From the NCBI GenBank assembly GCA_038257535.1, contig JBBSJE010000090.1:1-21577 (forward strand): 21,577 bases of DNA, given 5' to 3'. Of the stretch, positions 10,601 to 16,086 are shown in pieces. Position 1 is the stretch's first letter, and each line of letters begins with the position of its first letter. The notes under the pieces were generated by a model. It had not been told where the DNA came from. It saw only the letters and a program-made list of their open reading frames with translations, and made no database searches. Position numbers and translations under genes: made by a program. The DNA is from JAGTJU01 sp038257535 (GTDB lineage: Bacteria; Myxococcota_A; Polyangia; Fen-1088).

Positions 10601-12106
10601 AAACGCACGCAAAGCCATTTCGGCCGCGCCTGGTTTGTCTCTGCCAGGGCCTTCAAGCAGCTCAACGATCTTGAGCATGCTGTCTTGTCGTGCGGACGGA
10701 TCTGTGGTGTGCGCAAGCACAACTTTCATCACAGCCGCAAGCTTCGCCGCGTCGCCCGCTTGTTCGTACAGGGGAGCAAGCGCCTGCGCCGCAGGCAAGC
10801 TGTTCATGTCGGCTTCAAGCGCCTTTTCAAACGCCCGCGCTGCCCGATCCGCGCGTTCAAGTCGATCGCGATAAAGCGAACCGATCTTCAAAAATAGGCT
10901 TACGCGCGACGCCGGATCTTCAGATTCGGCTTGGCGCTCAAGCACGCGCACAAATTCATCCCACCGATTCTGAGAGGCGTAGAACTGCTCGAGCGCATCC
11001 CAATTTTTCTGCGTGAGGTAGAGTTTCTTGACCGCATCCTGCGCACGGCGATTCTCAGGATCAACCGTCAGCAACCGCTGCCATGTAGCAATCGCTTTGT
11101 CGTTGTTTTCAAGCCGATCGTTGTAAAGCGTCGCAAGCTTCACCAGCACAACCGCAGGATCAGCGTCGGTGGCGCCCAGCGCGACACGCTTCTCAAGAAT
11201 GGCAGCCAAGCGTTCGTAGTTTTTTTCGCGTTCGTAAAGCTTTTCAAGCTCCGCCAACGCTTCAAGGCTATCGGGAACTTCCGCAAGAACCTTTTCCCAC
11301 AGCTCGATCGAAACCGGCGCGCGTTTGAGCCGTTCCGATGCAAGTTTCGCGACTTCGGTAAGGCGAGCGGCCCGCTCAACGGGATTGGTGACGCGCGCAA
11401 TCTCAGCAAGCTGGATCTTCAGCAGCTTGTCCCAGTCGCGACGCTTTTCGTACATCTGCTTGAGGTAATCCAAAGCTTTCGCATTGGAAGAATCGAGCTC
11501 AAGCACGGCCTCGAAGGCTTTGATCGCCTCGGCCTGATTCGAGAACTTATCAAGGTAAAGATTCGCGATGCGTAGCTGCAGCTCAATCTTGTCGGCGGGT
11601 TGCTCAACCACCTCGGCCTTTTTGCGCATCAATGAGATGACGTCGGGCCAGCGGTTCATCGCTTCGTATTGCTCGGCCAACGCGTCCACGGCGGCCAGGT
11701 TTTCTGGCTGAATCGTGAGCAGCTGGGTGAAGCTAGAGATCACCTTTTGATTCAGCTTCAGGCGGTCTCGGTAAACCTCGACCATCTCCCACAAAACCGG
11801 AACCTTCTCTTGATCAGAAGGCCAGCTGGCTTTGTCTACGCTTTCACTTAGAACGTCCGCGTAGTTTTTCCAGCGCTCGGCTTGTTTGTAAACACGAGCC
11901 AATTCGCGCCGGGGCGCCCATGCGTCAGGCGCGGCTTGGACAAGTTTTTTCCAAGCATCAATGCCTTTATCAATGGATTCGCCTTCAGCGGCAAGGGCTG
12001 CGGCCACCTGCTCTTGAAGTTCAACGGGGAAATCCTGCTGAAGTCCGTTTGTCTGCGGGCTCAATTGCGCGTTCTCGTCCTGTTTTGGCACCTTGGACTT
12101 CCCCAC
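1688..12106 (-). CDS. Giant cytosolic TPR scaffold protein (GltI/AgmK-like) with degenerate M48-like C-terminal domain
   Basis: This is a single 3,472-residue frame starting at GTG (12106-12104). Residues 1 to about 3175 are an almost unbroken TPR solenoid that repeats about every 72 residues (two TPRs), with a recurring pattern AL-x-x-L-x-x-LY, RW-x-x-L, LG-x, AI-x-AY and DP. I estimate about 40 units by eye. The start (MGKSKVPKQDENAQ) has no signal peptide or membrane segment, so the protein should be cytosolic. Residues about 3180-3472 are not TPR: the stretch around 3312-3328 (ELAYLVGRKVALLRPDH) looks like an M48 peptidase helix whose HExxH has become RKVAL. Position and size match the giant GltI/AgmK TPR protein of the M. 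xanthus gliding cluster, which acts on the cytoplasmic side of the motor; that role is inferred here. TPR solenoids are protein-binding scaffolds. It has its own promoter and leads a unit with the RNase Y-like gene. Confidence 0.93.
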   Translation of the reverse strand: MGKSKVPKQDENAQLSPQTNGLQQDFPVELQEQVAAALAAEGESIDKGIDAWKKLVQAAPDAWAPRRELARVYKQAERWKNYADVLSESVDKASWPSDQEKVPVLWEMVEVYRDRLKLNQKVISSFTQLLTIQPENLAAVDALAEQYEAMNRWPDVISLMRKKAEVVEQPADKIELQLRIANLYLDKFSNQAEAIKAFEAVLELDSSNAKALDYLKQMYEKRRDWDKLLKIQLAEIARVTNPVERAARLTEVAKLASERLKRAPVSIELWEKVLAEVPDSLEALAELEKLYEREKNYERLAAILEKRVALGATDADPAVVLVKLATLYNDRLENNDKAIATWQRLLTVDPENRRAQDAVKKLYLTQKNWDALEQFYASQNRWDEFVRVLERQAESEDPASRVSLFLKIGSLYRDRLERADRAARAFEKALEADMNSLPAAQALAPLYEQAGDAAKLAAVMKVVLAHTTDPSARQDSMLKIVELLEGPGRDKPGAAEMALRAFAESPSSEWPRQWAERLAPEVGNWEALAAAYEEGLASTKGEASLAILRTLARVYERELVDAETAILRNQRVLALSPDDEDAVDALQRLFIATERYEDLLAIYDKKLAMARTDEERREVRFKLASLYEEEVQDADKAIATYLGILKEAPEEQSALQALDRLYTATSNWKQLAKTLEQELALAADDGASADLIYRLGKVKEQHLGDAPGAVESFTRALGLFPSHDSARQALESYLETPAYQLTAVSALEPIYDQTQDLERMVQVQRIKLGHEKDKSARVALMLRVGALEAALDRSAAAFDAYAAAFAENPASGKARAALQDLAAGLDKWLPLAGLYESALAAGGLEPSLEREILTVLAETYDTRLGRSDKAVECLQRAQEIAPEDASALDSLVNLYTRTERWAELVETLKRKADLVTDDAQREDIHERIATIAEEMIGNNAEAIAAWKDVLADNPSSMRALRALDRLYATESMDTELADNLQRQLELSGDPDDVVILLSRLGLLREQRLGDLAAAVETYRRLLEIEPDHAETIAALERILPNPAHEQPLAELLEPVYRARGDFASLIRVIEIQIKHTTDSTLRLSRLHEVATGYEDGLDDPMQAYEALARALAESPLESETQRRIERLARVLGRFEDLITRYGALVQTVAEPELKRALLHKVAQLASQEVGRDDLAAEAYLQAIEVMPSDLEAANALEAIYTRNGDYKQLVELYRKKMDMVATPYERKELGYKAAQIYEEILETPQEAIGAFKQILAADDTDLTALDNLERLYLRLSRWSDLKEVYSRKAELAHDPEQRKQNLYVLGQVYDRELGDPERAIETYSSVLDIDANDFQAMQALDRLYAQTERWYDLLAILERQTELAESSAETVSLRYRVGNLWREQLGDLTRAAESYRLVLGIDPMHEQTLAALEDMMQGGQEPILAARVLEPIYESASDWDKVVRVYEVMVAHTTDPQSKLELLWQIASIQERRLGNFDEAFDAYARALAVDPTNVDSIAHLDRLAQITSRWADMASHLQAQLSNIRDPRVQVDTLLRIARIYEEETHEDDKAIEAYKRVADIEPERRDGLDALDRLYTKAQRWEELAEVLRKEVRLANAEEEIIAFTFRLAQVLELALGDVAGAVECYQDILNADPAHPETRAALENLLRAGTLQAEIAQILEPLYRLGEEWEKLVDLYQSELNRLTNKEERVNLLRRLADIAENKLYDQVGAFEWWCRLVLEDASNEGAYEELLRLARATHQWEAYVSTLTEAAQQSQEPVVQRQVLLQLASTYETELRNLQSAEEVLQVVLQSNPQDAQALEALDRIYEHQGAYEPLADVLRRRIAVTDDGRDLVALNLRLGRVVGEVLGDTEAAIAAYDQVLEAESRSPDALEALERLYLRAERWPELYKVYEKMIDIAPGDAALSDCYARMATITAKVFDDRARATELWQRVLDLRGPDLVALTNLADLYELAGEWRELTDILDSQIRVTNDPNVKIPLYKRLGRIWGEQLSRERNALECWQAVLELDPSDVEALQALATNYRATGAWEELADALTRLIYLGPDVLGKHELKELYAQLGELEGQTLMRTDAAIEAWRQVLILDPEDFRAMAALEGLFTQEGRWEESVEILERRAAALAEPADKVDVLMQAANTWADKIGDGGAAADVFERILQIDPSNLVASAELEQLYRQRQNWEPLVALLIDRAEYLEQQPRQDVLCSVAEVYEKHLGDSDNAFQVLGIAFEIDYSNERVAAELERLATQAGKSQELVQQWSQVAQAEQDPKTAADLWVKIARRGDSALQDTDYAISTATYALQLDPHNSDAMSALEDFYRKKSMWNELVSVLHRHAEVEEDPEKRVATLIALAETYEYQMGDVAQATAAYERALEADERCMPAIEALERLYRRTSAWDRLVDVLAKKSHSVDDSDEAMRLSLQVGQIWEDRLGDDHRAIAAFKEVLIADARNMDALNALERLYQKTGQIESQMDIVEQKLEVADEGSDRIKLLQQLAQMWEEDFRKPDRAIDCLQKCLLVDESDQQAHRDLERLYRAEKRWEDLVENYRRHILVANDPSERTDLYYKMGLVYEQEIKDYDRAIEAYDDVVSFNPEHVEALWALSRLYELTENWDRAVDVMTRISGAVEGDQRVQLNYRLGKIYDEQMRMPEAAEQWLSEALALAPSHLPSMIALLNLYKARGDSLKAAQLMVRAEEQTRNNLEKTRLLFDAAGLYQNELGDEERALELYARVVEIDPEHAEAAEPLAELYYQRQNWQPLVPLLEMLTRKRDRRSAREMHPIFFRLAKACAALGQDDKALKYYKQAFDQDSTDLPTLLGRADLLYRKELWDDAFKLYQTILVHHRDAQGDDQIVEIFHRIGRIKLKVGERPKAINMFEKALEIQPGHKPTLESLVEIYAATGDWEAVIKQKRALLANAVSDVERLDLLQQIIDIYLTKSENKQKAIAAYLEALDIEPDSMSLLHRVLALFSDTKQWKKAVETTLRMAELEKDKFRRAKYLEAAGNITNYELNSPDEAIEFYNQALDENPDDLKVFERIDKILTKKKDWKNQERAYRRMIKRLGNEVPEDKKPTQVALWHALGEIYRSRLKDLPSAMQAFEVCVGLEPENLRRRELLAELYSHGGAEQAEKAVREYRFIISKAADINQTVPQIRLLWKAFTEQRDYDRAWCVAQVLSFLRQADEEQMRFHEQYRKTLPKPRVRLNEEMWRRFIFHKDEDWLMSQIMGLISQAVLQAKMVDMKVYGLRRKDARDLTGDSLLFSKAFNTTTATLNIQPPAVFLREDNPGDMAFYPLYDKQGPMLSVVVGAALLHGKSEKELAYLVGRKVALLRPDHLVRWPDMVPQVSQLKAFVIAAIKRVQPNIPVPPEMAPALPSYMQILDAMAPAALEHLSMVVSQLLQSQADLNTNKWVRGVDFSTTRVGFLMCNDLEVAARLIQAEAMTIGMADPREKIRDLIEWAISEEYFTLREQIGLRVVG

Positions 12107-12110
12107 GTTG

Positions 12111-12117
12111 CTCCTCC
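12111..12117 (-). promoter_or_regulatory. Strong ribosome binding site of the giant TPR gene
   Basis: On the minus strand GGAGGAG precedes the GTG at 12106 by four bases (CAAC). This near-consensus site supports the GTG as the true start despite the non-ATG codon. Confidence 0.8.
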
Positions 12118-12143
12118 GGAATGTTCGAATCTTAAATGGGTCG

Positions 12144-12169
12144 AGGGTCGGGGTTAATAGGACGACCCT
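12144..12169 (-). repeat. Inverted repeat over the -10/start region of the giant TPR gene promoter
   Basis: AGGGTCG (12144-12150 on the plus strand) is matched by CGACCCT (12163-12169) with a 12-base AT-richer centre. It overlaps the proposed -10 box and predicted transcription start, so it could be an operator, or, if transcription starts further upstream, a 5' hairpin. A second GGGTCG copy lies next to it at 12138-12143. Confidence 0.35.
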
Positions 12170-12197
12170 TATACCATGCGGTAAATCGAGCCCACAA
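12168..12197 (-). promoter_or_regulatory. Putative sigma70-type promoter for the giant TPR gene
   Basis: On the minus strand there is a -35-like TTGTGG (12197-12192), an 18-base spacer and a -10-like TATAAG (12173-12168; five of six match TATAAT). A start near 12161 would give a leader of about 55 bases ending in the GGAGGAG site. It sits after an intrinsic terminator and before the first gene of the next unit, where a promoter is needed. Confidence 0.5.
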
Positions 12198-12198
12198 T

Positions 12199-12243
12199 CG
12201 GAAGCCCCTGCTTTCTATTGAGAAAACGAGGGCTTGGCTTCCG
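12199..12243 (-). repeat. Inverted repeat just upstream of the -35 box
   Basis: CGGAAGCC (12199-12206) pairs with GGCTTCCG (12236-12243), an 8-base perfect inverted repeat with a 29-base centre. An alternative inner pairing of AAGCCC with GGGCTT (12230-12235) overlaps it. It abuts the proposed -35 element, a common place for an activator or repressor site. The role is a guess. Confidence 0.35.
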
Positions 12244-12326
12244 CATATGTGGGCCAGTTGAGCACACGCTGGGGGCGGCAAGTGGGCAAAGGCGGTCAAA
12301 CCAGACCCAAGCCACCGGCCGCCGCT

Positions 12327-12355
12327 AAAAACAAAGGCCCCAATAGTTGGGGCCT
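12327..12355 (-). terminator. Rho-independent terminator after the TPR lipoprotein gene
   Basis: On the minus strand a 9-base perfect stem AGGCCCCAA/TTGGGGCCT with a 3-base loop (arms 12355-12347 and 12343-12335) is followed by TTTGTTTTT (the first T overlaps the stem end). It begins 35 bases after the TAA of the 294-residue lipoprotein gene. This is a textbook intrinsic terminator and marks the end of the upstream operon. Confidence 0.9.
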
Positions 12356-12389
12356 CGTGAAACGTATCGTGCACAGGATGTGTTTGTGA

Positions 12390-13274
12390 TTACGTGCCAG
12401 AGAGCGCGTAAAGCTTGTCGTTGGCCGCTTTCACGTAGCCAACGCCGCCGTCGTTCGCGCCCCCGCCGGTCACAAATTTCTGCAAGTAGTCCCGCGCATG
12501 CCCCTTGTGCTCTTCCGACCGCGATTGCTCGTACCAATCGGCATAGGTCATGCCTATGTTGTAAACGGCTTCGTGGAGGGTGGGTTCAAGCTCAAGCGAC
12601 TTTTTGAAGGCCGCCGTCGCTTCGGCGTACTCGCGCAGGTCTTTTTGCGCCAACCCCTGACCGTTGAAGCACTCCGCCGCAAATTGGTTGATGCGCGCGC
12701 ATTCCGAAAACACCCCCGCCGCTTCCTTGGGGTATTCGTACTCGATGTAGAGGTACCCCAAGTCGCGGAACGACTTGTCGAAGCGGGGGTTGGCGTTGAT
12801 GGCAGCCCGGTAGGCTTGGTCGGCCAGTTTCGGCTCTTCCAGAAGCTTGTACACAATGCCCAGCCGCCAATGCGCCCGGTAGTCTTTGTCGTTGATCTCG
12901 GTTGATTTCTTCAAGGCGTCGCGCGCCTTATCCAAGCGCTTCATCTCAAGGTAGGCTTCGCCCAGATCGTACTGGTAGTTGGCGTTATTGGGTTCGCCAT
13001 CGGCGGCGGCCTCGAACGCATCCACGGCTTTGTCCCATTTGCGCTGCTTTTGGTACACCTTGCCCAAATTGTAGTGCGCCAGGCTGTAGGTAGGGTCGGT
13101 CTGGATGGCCAACTTCAACTCCCGCTCGGCGCGGTCGTAAAGGTTGTTCTTGAAGGCGCTGACTCCCTCATTGGAGAGCTCCATGGCCTTCTTTCGTTGC
13201 TGGCTACAAACGAAGGCATCGCAGGCTGGGATTATCAAACCCAGCACCAGCACGACCTTGAGGTGACGTTGCAT
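12390..13274 (-). CDS. TPR lipoprotein, last gene of the Glt-like operon
   Basis: The 294-residue protein has a short lipoprotein signal, MQRHLKVVLVLGLIIPAC, with a lipobox (IPAC) at Cys18. Residues about 33-250 form about six TPRs (for example YNLGKVYQKQ, YDLGEAYLEM, WRLGIVYKLL, NGQGLAQKDL). Asp19 follows the acylated cysteine; in enterobacteria Asp at +2 keeps lipoproteins in the inner membrane, but whether this holds here is unknown. It resembles PilF/Tgl-type TPR lipoproteins that help assemble envelope machines. Its place after the FHA gene (36-base gap) suggests a role in the same complex. The ATG at 13274 has AGGAGA seven bases upstream. No GltA-J name can be assigned from sequence alone; a Tgl/PilF-like pilotin is the main alternative. 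Confidence 0.88.
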   Translation of the reverse strand: MQRHLKVVLVLGLIIPACDAFVCSQQRKKAMELSNEGVSAFKNNLYDRAERELKLAIQTDPTYSLAHYNLGKVYQKQRKWDKAVDAFEAAADGEPNNANYQYDLGEAYLEMKRLDKARDALKKSTEINDKDYRAHWRLGIVYKLLEEPKLADQAYRAAINANPRFDKSFRDLGYLYIEYEYPKEAAGVFSECARINQFAAECFNGQGLAQKDLREYAEATAAFKKSLELEPTLHEAVYNIGMTYADWYEQSRSEEHKGHARDYLQKFVTGGGANDGGVGYVKAANDKLYALSGT

Positions 13275-13310
13275 AAACCGTTCTCCTAATTCGCGGGGCC
13301 CTGACCCGAC

Positions 13311-15608
13311 CTATTCTTCCCCGCCACCGGCAGGGTTGAACACGAAGGGATACGTCACGATCACGATACCGCCGCCACGAGGTTTGGGGAACTCCCAACG
13401 ACGAACCGCCTGAACAACGCAGTTTTCCACCCGAGGGCTGCCCACCGAGGAGTTCTGCATAACCGAAGTCACCACCTGGCCCGTGGCCGCAATGGTGAAC
13501 TGCACGGCGATGCGGCCTTGCAGGTCGGGCTTCTTCACGAGCTCTTGCTCGTAGCAATACTTCACTTCGTTGATGTGGCGACGAATGATGCGGCGGATGA
13601 TTTCTTTATCCAGCGAACCGCGAACCGCCGCTTGACCAGGAATGACGTCGGGCGCGCGGGCCCGGCGGCCACGCAAACCACCCGCACCACGGCCGTAACC
13701 CGAGCCGTCACCGCCACCGCCGCCTTTGCCGATGGTGCCCAAGTTGCCCAAGCCAATGGTGCCCTCGCCGGTGCCACCGCCGCCCGAACCGGTGCCCACC
13801 AAGCCCAAGCCGCCAACGCCGTAAGCCTCGCCAATTTGGTTGCCCAAAAGGCCGCCCAAAACGTTCTCGGCGTCACTGCCCAGGGCTGTGTCGCGACCAA
13901 ACAAGGAAGCCAGGTGCGATCCCTCCTCCATCTTGATCATGCCCAAGATGCCGGCGTTTTTCGCTTCTTCTTCGGCCAGCTTCTTGGCCATGTGGGGATC
14001 GGGGTTGTCTTGCGGGCCCTTCAAACCGTAAAGGCCTTGCTTGTTCTTGGACGACTCCTTGCCCATCTTGCCTTCGTCGCCCTTGTGGCGCTTGCCTTTG
14101 CCACCCTGGTCGTCGTTCTTGTTGCTCTTGAGCCACTCAGGAATCTCTTCTTCCTTCTCCTCGGGTGGCTTGATGAGGAAGTTCACGAACCGGTTGTCGG
14201 TGTTCAGAAGATCCAACGACAGCGACTTGGGATCAGGTGGCACCGAGAAGATGATCACCAGGAACAGCATGAGCAGCGCGGCCGCGCCCACGGTGAATTT
14301 CTGTTCAGCCCAGCTCCAAAGCAGAAACGGCACTGGCAACGTGCGCGGTTTGGCCACCGACGACACCAGGAAGCTGGATTCGCCCGCGTTCAAACGAATG
14401 CGCGCGCCGTCTGGAATTGGGAACGAAGCGCCTCGCTGCTGCACAAACTGCCCGAGCGGAAGCGACTGGCCCGACACGTACACCTCGCCTTGCATCTGGG
14501 GCGTGGTGTTCAACACAAACTCAGAGCCCGCAGCGGACACCAGCGCCATGCGGCTGGATCCCGCAAACTCAGGTGCCAACGGCGCGTCGACCCCGCCTTG
14601 CGAGCCAACGGTGTAATCCTTTTGATCGGGGCTCCAGCGCTTCAGCCCGGCGTACGCCAGACCAATGCCGAACAACAAGCCGCCGAAGAACAACACATCG
14701 AGGGCAGGGTTGCCGCGGCTATGTTGAAACTTCGCGGGGTCCTTGTCGGCGGCCATATGGGCCTCGAAGCGCTCTTTCTCATGCCCCTCTTGAATGGAAG
14801 CCGCAGCCAGTGTGAACACGGCCATCAGCCCGAGCGCACCGCCCACGACGGCCATGATCTTGCCCTTGCTGTTGTGCGATTTGCCTGTGGGATCGGTGAG
14901 GTGGCGGGTGTTCATCACCACATTGCGAAACAGCGCCTGCACCTCAACGGCCTGCGAGCCCACCTCTTCGATTTCGGCCGCGGCCGTGGCGTGCGCCATG
15001 GCCCCCGGGCTGCCCAAACCCGCGCCGGCGCCGGGGAAGGAGGGCGGCTGCATCATGGGCGCACCCGCGTAAGCTGGCGCAGGAGGCCCAGGGGGACGGG
15101 GAGGACCACCAGCGACCGCGCTAGGAATAGGCATGGTGGGTGCCATTCGCGGCGGAGCGGGCGTGGGCTGTGCCGCCGCAGGTGCGTAAGCGGGCGGCGC
15201 GTAGGCGGGAGGCGGCGCCACGTCTTGCGGCGCGGGGGTGGTTGACTGCGCAACCAAGTTGTCAACGAAGTGGGGGGCCGCCACCTTGGTGGCCTCGTCA
15301 TCAGCAAACGAAACCACAACGCGCAAATGCCCAAACGCGATCTCGTCGCCAGGCTTGATGCGCGTGCGCGCCACTTTGTCGCCGTTAACCAAGGTGCCGT
15401 GGGTTGATCCCAGGTCGATCACCTGGATGTCGTCGGGCCCGTTGACCTCGATCACCGCATGCATGCGGGAAACCGATTCATCATCCAGCCGCAGATGCGA
15501 CGAGGGCAACTTGCCCACTTTGATAACCGGCTCGCCTATGACCTCTTCACGCAGAAGCTCGTCACCGTGAAAAATTTGAAAGCGCAGAGGAACCTTCGAC
15601 GTGGTCAT
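13311..15608 (-). CDS. gltG: FHA-domain transmembrane protein with AgmX/PglI C-terminal tail (GltG/PglI-like)
   Basis: I use the ATG at 15608 (765 residues) because AAGGAG lies nine bases before it; a TTG at 15626 would place the ribosome site inside the gene. An FHA domain occupies about 8-102 (VGKLPSSHL, SVSRMH, GSTHGTLVNG), followed by a Pro/Ala linker (about 124-195). Three membrane segments lie near 250-270, 304-321 and 441-456, with a beta-rich domain between the last two. After these come a Lys-rich stretch, a Gly-rich stretch (about 597-645) and an AgmX/PglI tail (about 665-755) with Cys685 and Cys730. Three segments place the FHA domain in the cytoplasm and the tail in the periplasm. 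In M. xanthus such proteins (GltG/PglI, GltJ/AgmX) link the inner-membrane motor to periplasmic partners; the role here is inferred. FHA domains bind phosphothreonine, but the usual Arg of the first motif is Lys31 here. GltJ or an Nfs paralog are alternatives. Confidence 0.9.
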   Translation of the reverse strand: MTTSKVPLRFQIFHGDELLREEVIGEPVIKVGKLPSSHLRLDDESVSRMHAVIEVNGPDDIQVIDLGSTHGTLVNGDKVARTRIKPGDEIAFGHLRVVVSFADDEATKVAAPHFVDNLVAQSTTPAPQDVAPPPAYAPPAYAPAAAQPTPAPPRMAPTMPIPSAVAGGPPRPPGPPAPAYAGAPMMQPPSFPGAGAGLGSPGAMAHATAAAEIEEVGSQAVEVQALFRNVVMNTRHLTDPTGKSHNSKGKIMAVVGGALGLMAVFTLAAASIQEGHEKERFEAHMAADKDPAKFQHSRGNPALDVLFFGGLLFGIGLAYAGLKRWSPDQKDYTVGSQGGVDAPLAPEFAGSSRMALVSAAGSEFVLNTTPQMQGEVYVSGQSLPLGQFVQQRGASFPIPDGARIRLNAGESSFLVSSVAKPRTLPVPFLLWSWAEQKFTVGAAALLMLFLVIIFSVPPDPKSLSLDLLNTDNRFVNFLIKPPEEKEEEIPEWLKSNKNDDQGGKGKRHKGDEGKMGKESSKNKQGLYGLKGPQDNPDPHMAKKLAEEEAKNAGILGMIKMEEGSHLASLFGRDTALGSDAENVLGGLLGNQIGEAYGVGGLGLVGTGSGGGGTGEGTIGLGNLGTIGKGGGGGDGSGYGRGAGGLRGRRARAPDVIPGQAAVRGSLDKEIIRRIIRRHINEVKYCYEQELVKKPDLQGRIAVQFTIAATGQVVTSVMQNSSVGSPRVENCVVQAVRRWEFPKPRGGGIVIVTYPFVFNPAGGGEE

Positions 15609-15617
15609 AAACGGGAA

Positions 15618-15623
15618 CTCCTT
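15618..15623 (-). promoter_or_regulatory. Ribosome binding site deciding the FHA gene start
   Basis: AAGGAG on the minus strand, nine bases before ATG 15608. It lies downstream of the alternative TTG at 15626, which is therefore unlikely to be used. Confidence 0.75.
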
Positions 15624-15695
15624 CAATCACATGCGGCTGTCTGAAAAACCTGCCCGGCGCGACAGGGAACGAAAAGGCTGGGGGAGAACGGCGCG

Positions 15696-15720
15696 AACAC
15701 AAACCACCTGGGACGGGTGG
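15696..15720 (-). terminator. Weak hairpin after the small secreted protein gene (possible attenuator)
   Basis: Immediately after the TAA at 15724-15722, the minus strand reads CCACC, a 7-base loop, GGTGG, then TTTGTGTT. The five-base stem and broken T-run are too weak for a firm terminator. It might stabilise the upstream mRNA end or reduce read-through into the FHA gene. The rest of the gap (15609-15695) shows no clear promoter. Confidence 0.3.
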
Positions 15721-15721
15721 C

Positions 15722-15994
15722 TTACATATCCTCGAGCGACTTCAGCATCTCAGGAATGAAGTCTTTGCGAATCTCAATCAAGCTGTCGTGCTTTACGTCT
15801 TTAAGCGCGTTGATCAATTCGCCATCAGGGCGCTGCAGATCGCCTTCAACCATGTCGTCTTCAAAGTCGTAGACGGTTTTGGCCTTGTAGTTGGCGTCGT
15901 CGCCACCCTCGGCGGCCGGGGCCGCTTGCTGGGCTAAGGCGCCACCGCTCACCAAAAGTAGGCCGCTGAGTGTCAATGTGGACAGAGTTTTCAT
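15722..15994 (-). CDS. Small secreted protein of the Glt-like cluster (GltF/CglF-like candidate)
   Basis: The 90-residue protein starts at the second ATG of an ATGCGCATG: GAGGAG (16007-16002) is seven bases before 15994 but only one base before 16000. It has a Sec signal peptide, MKTLSTLTLSGLLLVSGGALA, with likely cleavage before QQA. A low-complexity linker follows, then a conserved-looking block of about 50 residues (YDFEDDMVEGDLQRPDGE, then HDSLIEIRKDFIPEMLKSLEDM). I recall similar short DFEDD...G-x-L-x-RP-x-G proteins from gliding and spore-coat clusters of myxobacteria, but cannot tell GltF from CglF. It should be periplasmic or outer-membrane associated. It lies between the GltE- and GltG-like genes, where gltF lies in M. 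xanthus. No catalytic motif is visible. Confidence 0.85.
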   Translation of the reverse strand: MKTLSTLTLSGLLLVSGGALAQQAAPAAEGGDDANYKAKTVYDFEDDMVEGDLQRPDGELINALKDVKHDSLIEIRKDFIPEMLKSLEDM

Positions 15995-16001
15995 GCGCAT
16001 T

Positions 16002-16007
16002 CTCCTC
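16002..16007 (-). promoter_or_regulatory. Ribosome binding site deciding the small secreted protein start
   Basis: GAGGAG on the minus strand. The spacing is seven bases to ATG 15994 but one base to ATG 16000, which favours the inner start and a 21-residue signal peptide. Confidence 0.7.
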
Positions 16008-16036
16008 GCCGTGCAAATCGTTAGACAACGCCGATG

Positions 16037-16060
16037 TGTGAAGGTTCCCAAAACTTCACA
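16037..16060 (-). repeat. Hairpin in the gap between the GltE-like and small secreted protein genes
   Basis: TGTGAAG and CTTCACA form a 7-base perfect inverted repeat around a 10-base loop, in the 92-base gap after the GltE-like stop. No T-run follows on the minus strand, so it is not a convincing terminator. An mRNA processing or stability stem within the operon is possible. Confidence 0.35.
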
Positions 16061-16086
16061 ACCAATTGAAATCATTCAGTTCTTTT

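Noticed and set aside
3389..10897. Many plus-strand open frames of 100-320 codons opposite the giant TPR gene
   Set aside because: They recur with the TPR repeat and read as low-complexity Arg/His/Leu-rich mirror sequence. None has a supported ribosome site or domain.
1688..12106. Periodic DNA of about 217 bases that might suggest a CRISPR array or satellite
   Set aside because: The period is that of the two-TPR unit at the protein level. The DNA copies are diverged and in frame, with no identical repeats or unique spacers.
12132..12374. 80-codon minus-strand frame in the intergenic region
   Set aside because: It spans the terminator and the promoter, lacks a convincing ribosome site, and its translation resembles no protein pattern.
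13518..15245. Long plus-strand open frame (575 codons) opposite the FHA gene
   Set aside because: It lies wholly antisense to a gene with clear FHA, membrane and AgmX/PglI domains. Its translation is His/Gln/Ala/Arg-rich without domain pattern, as expected from the codon bias of the real gene.
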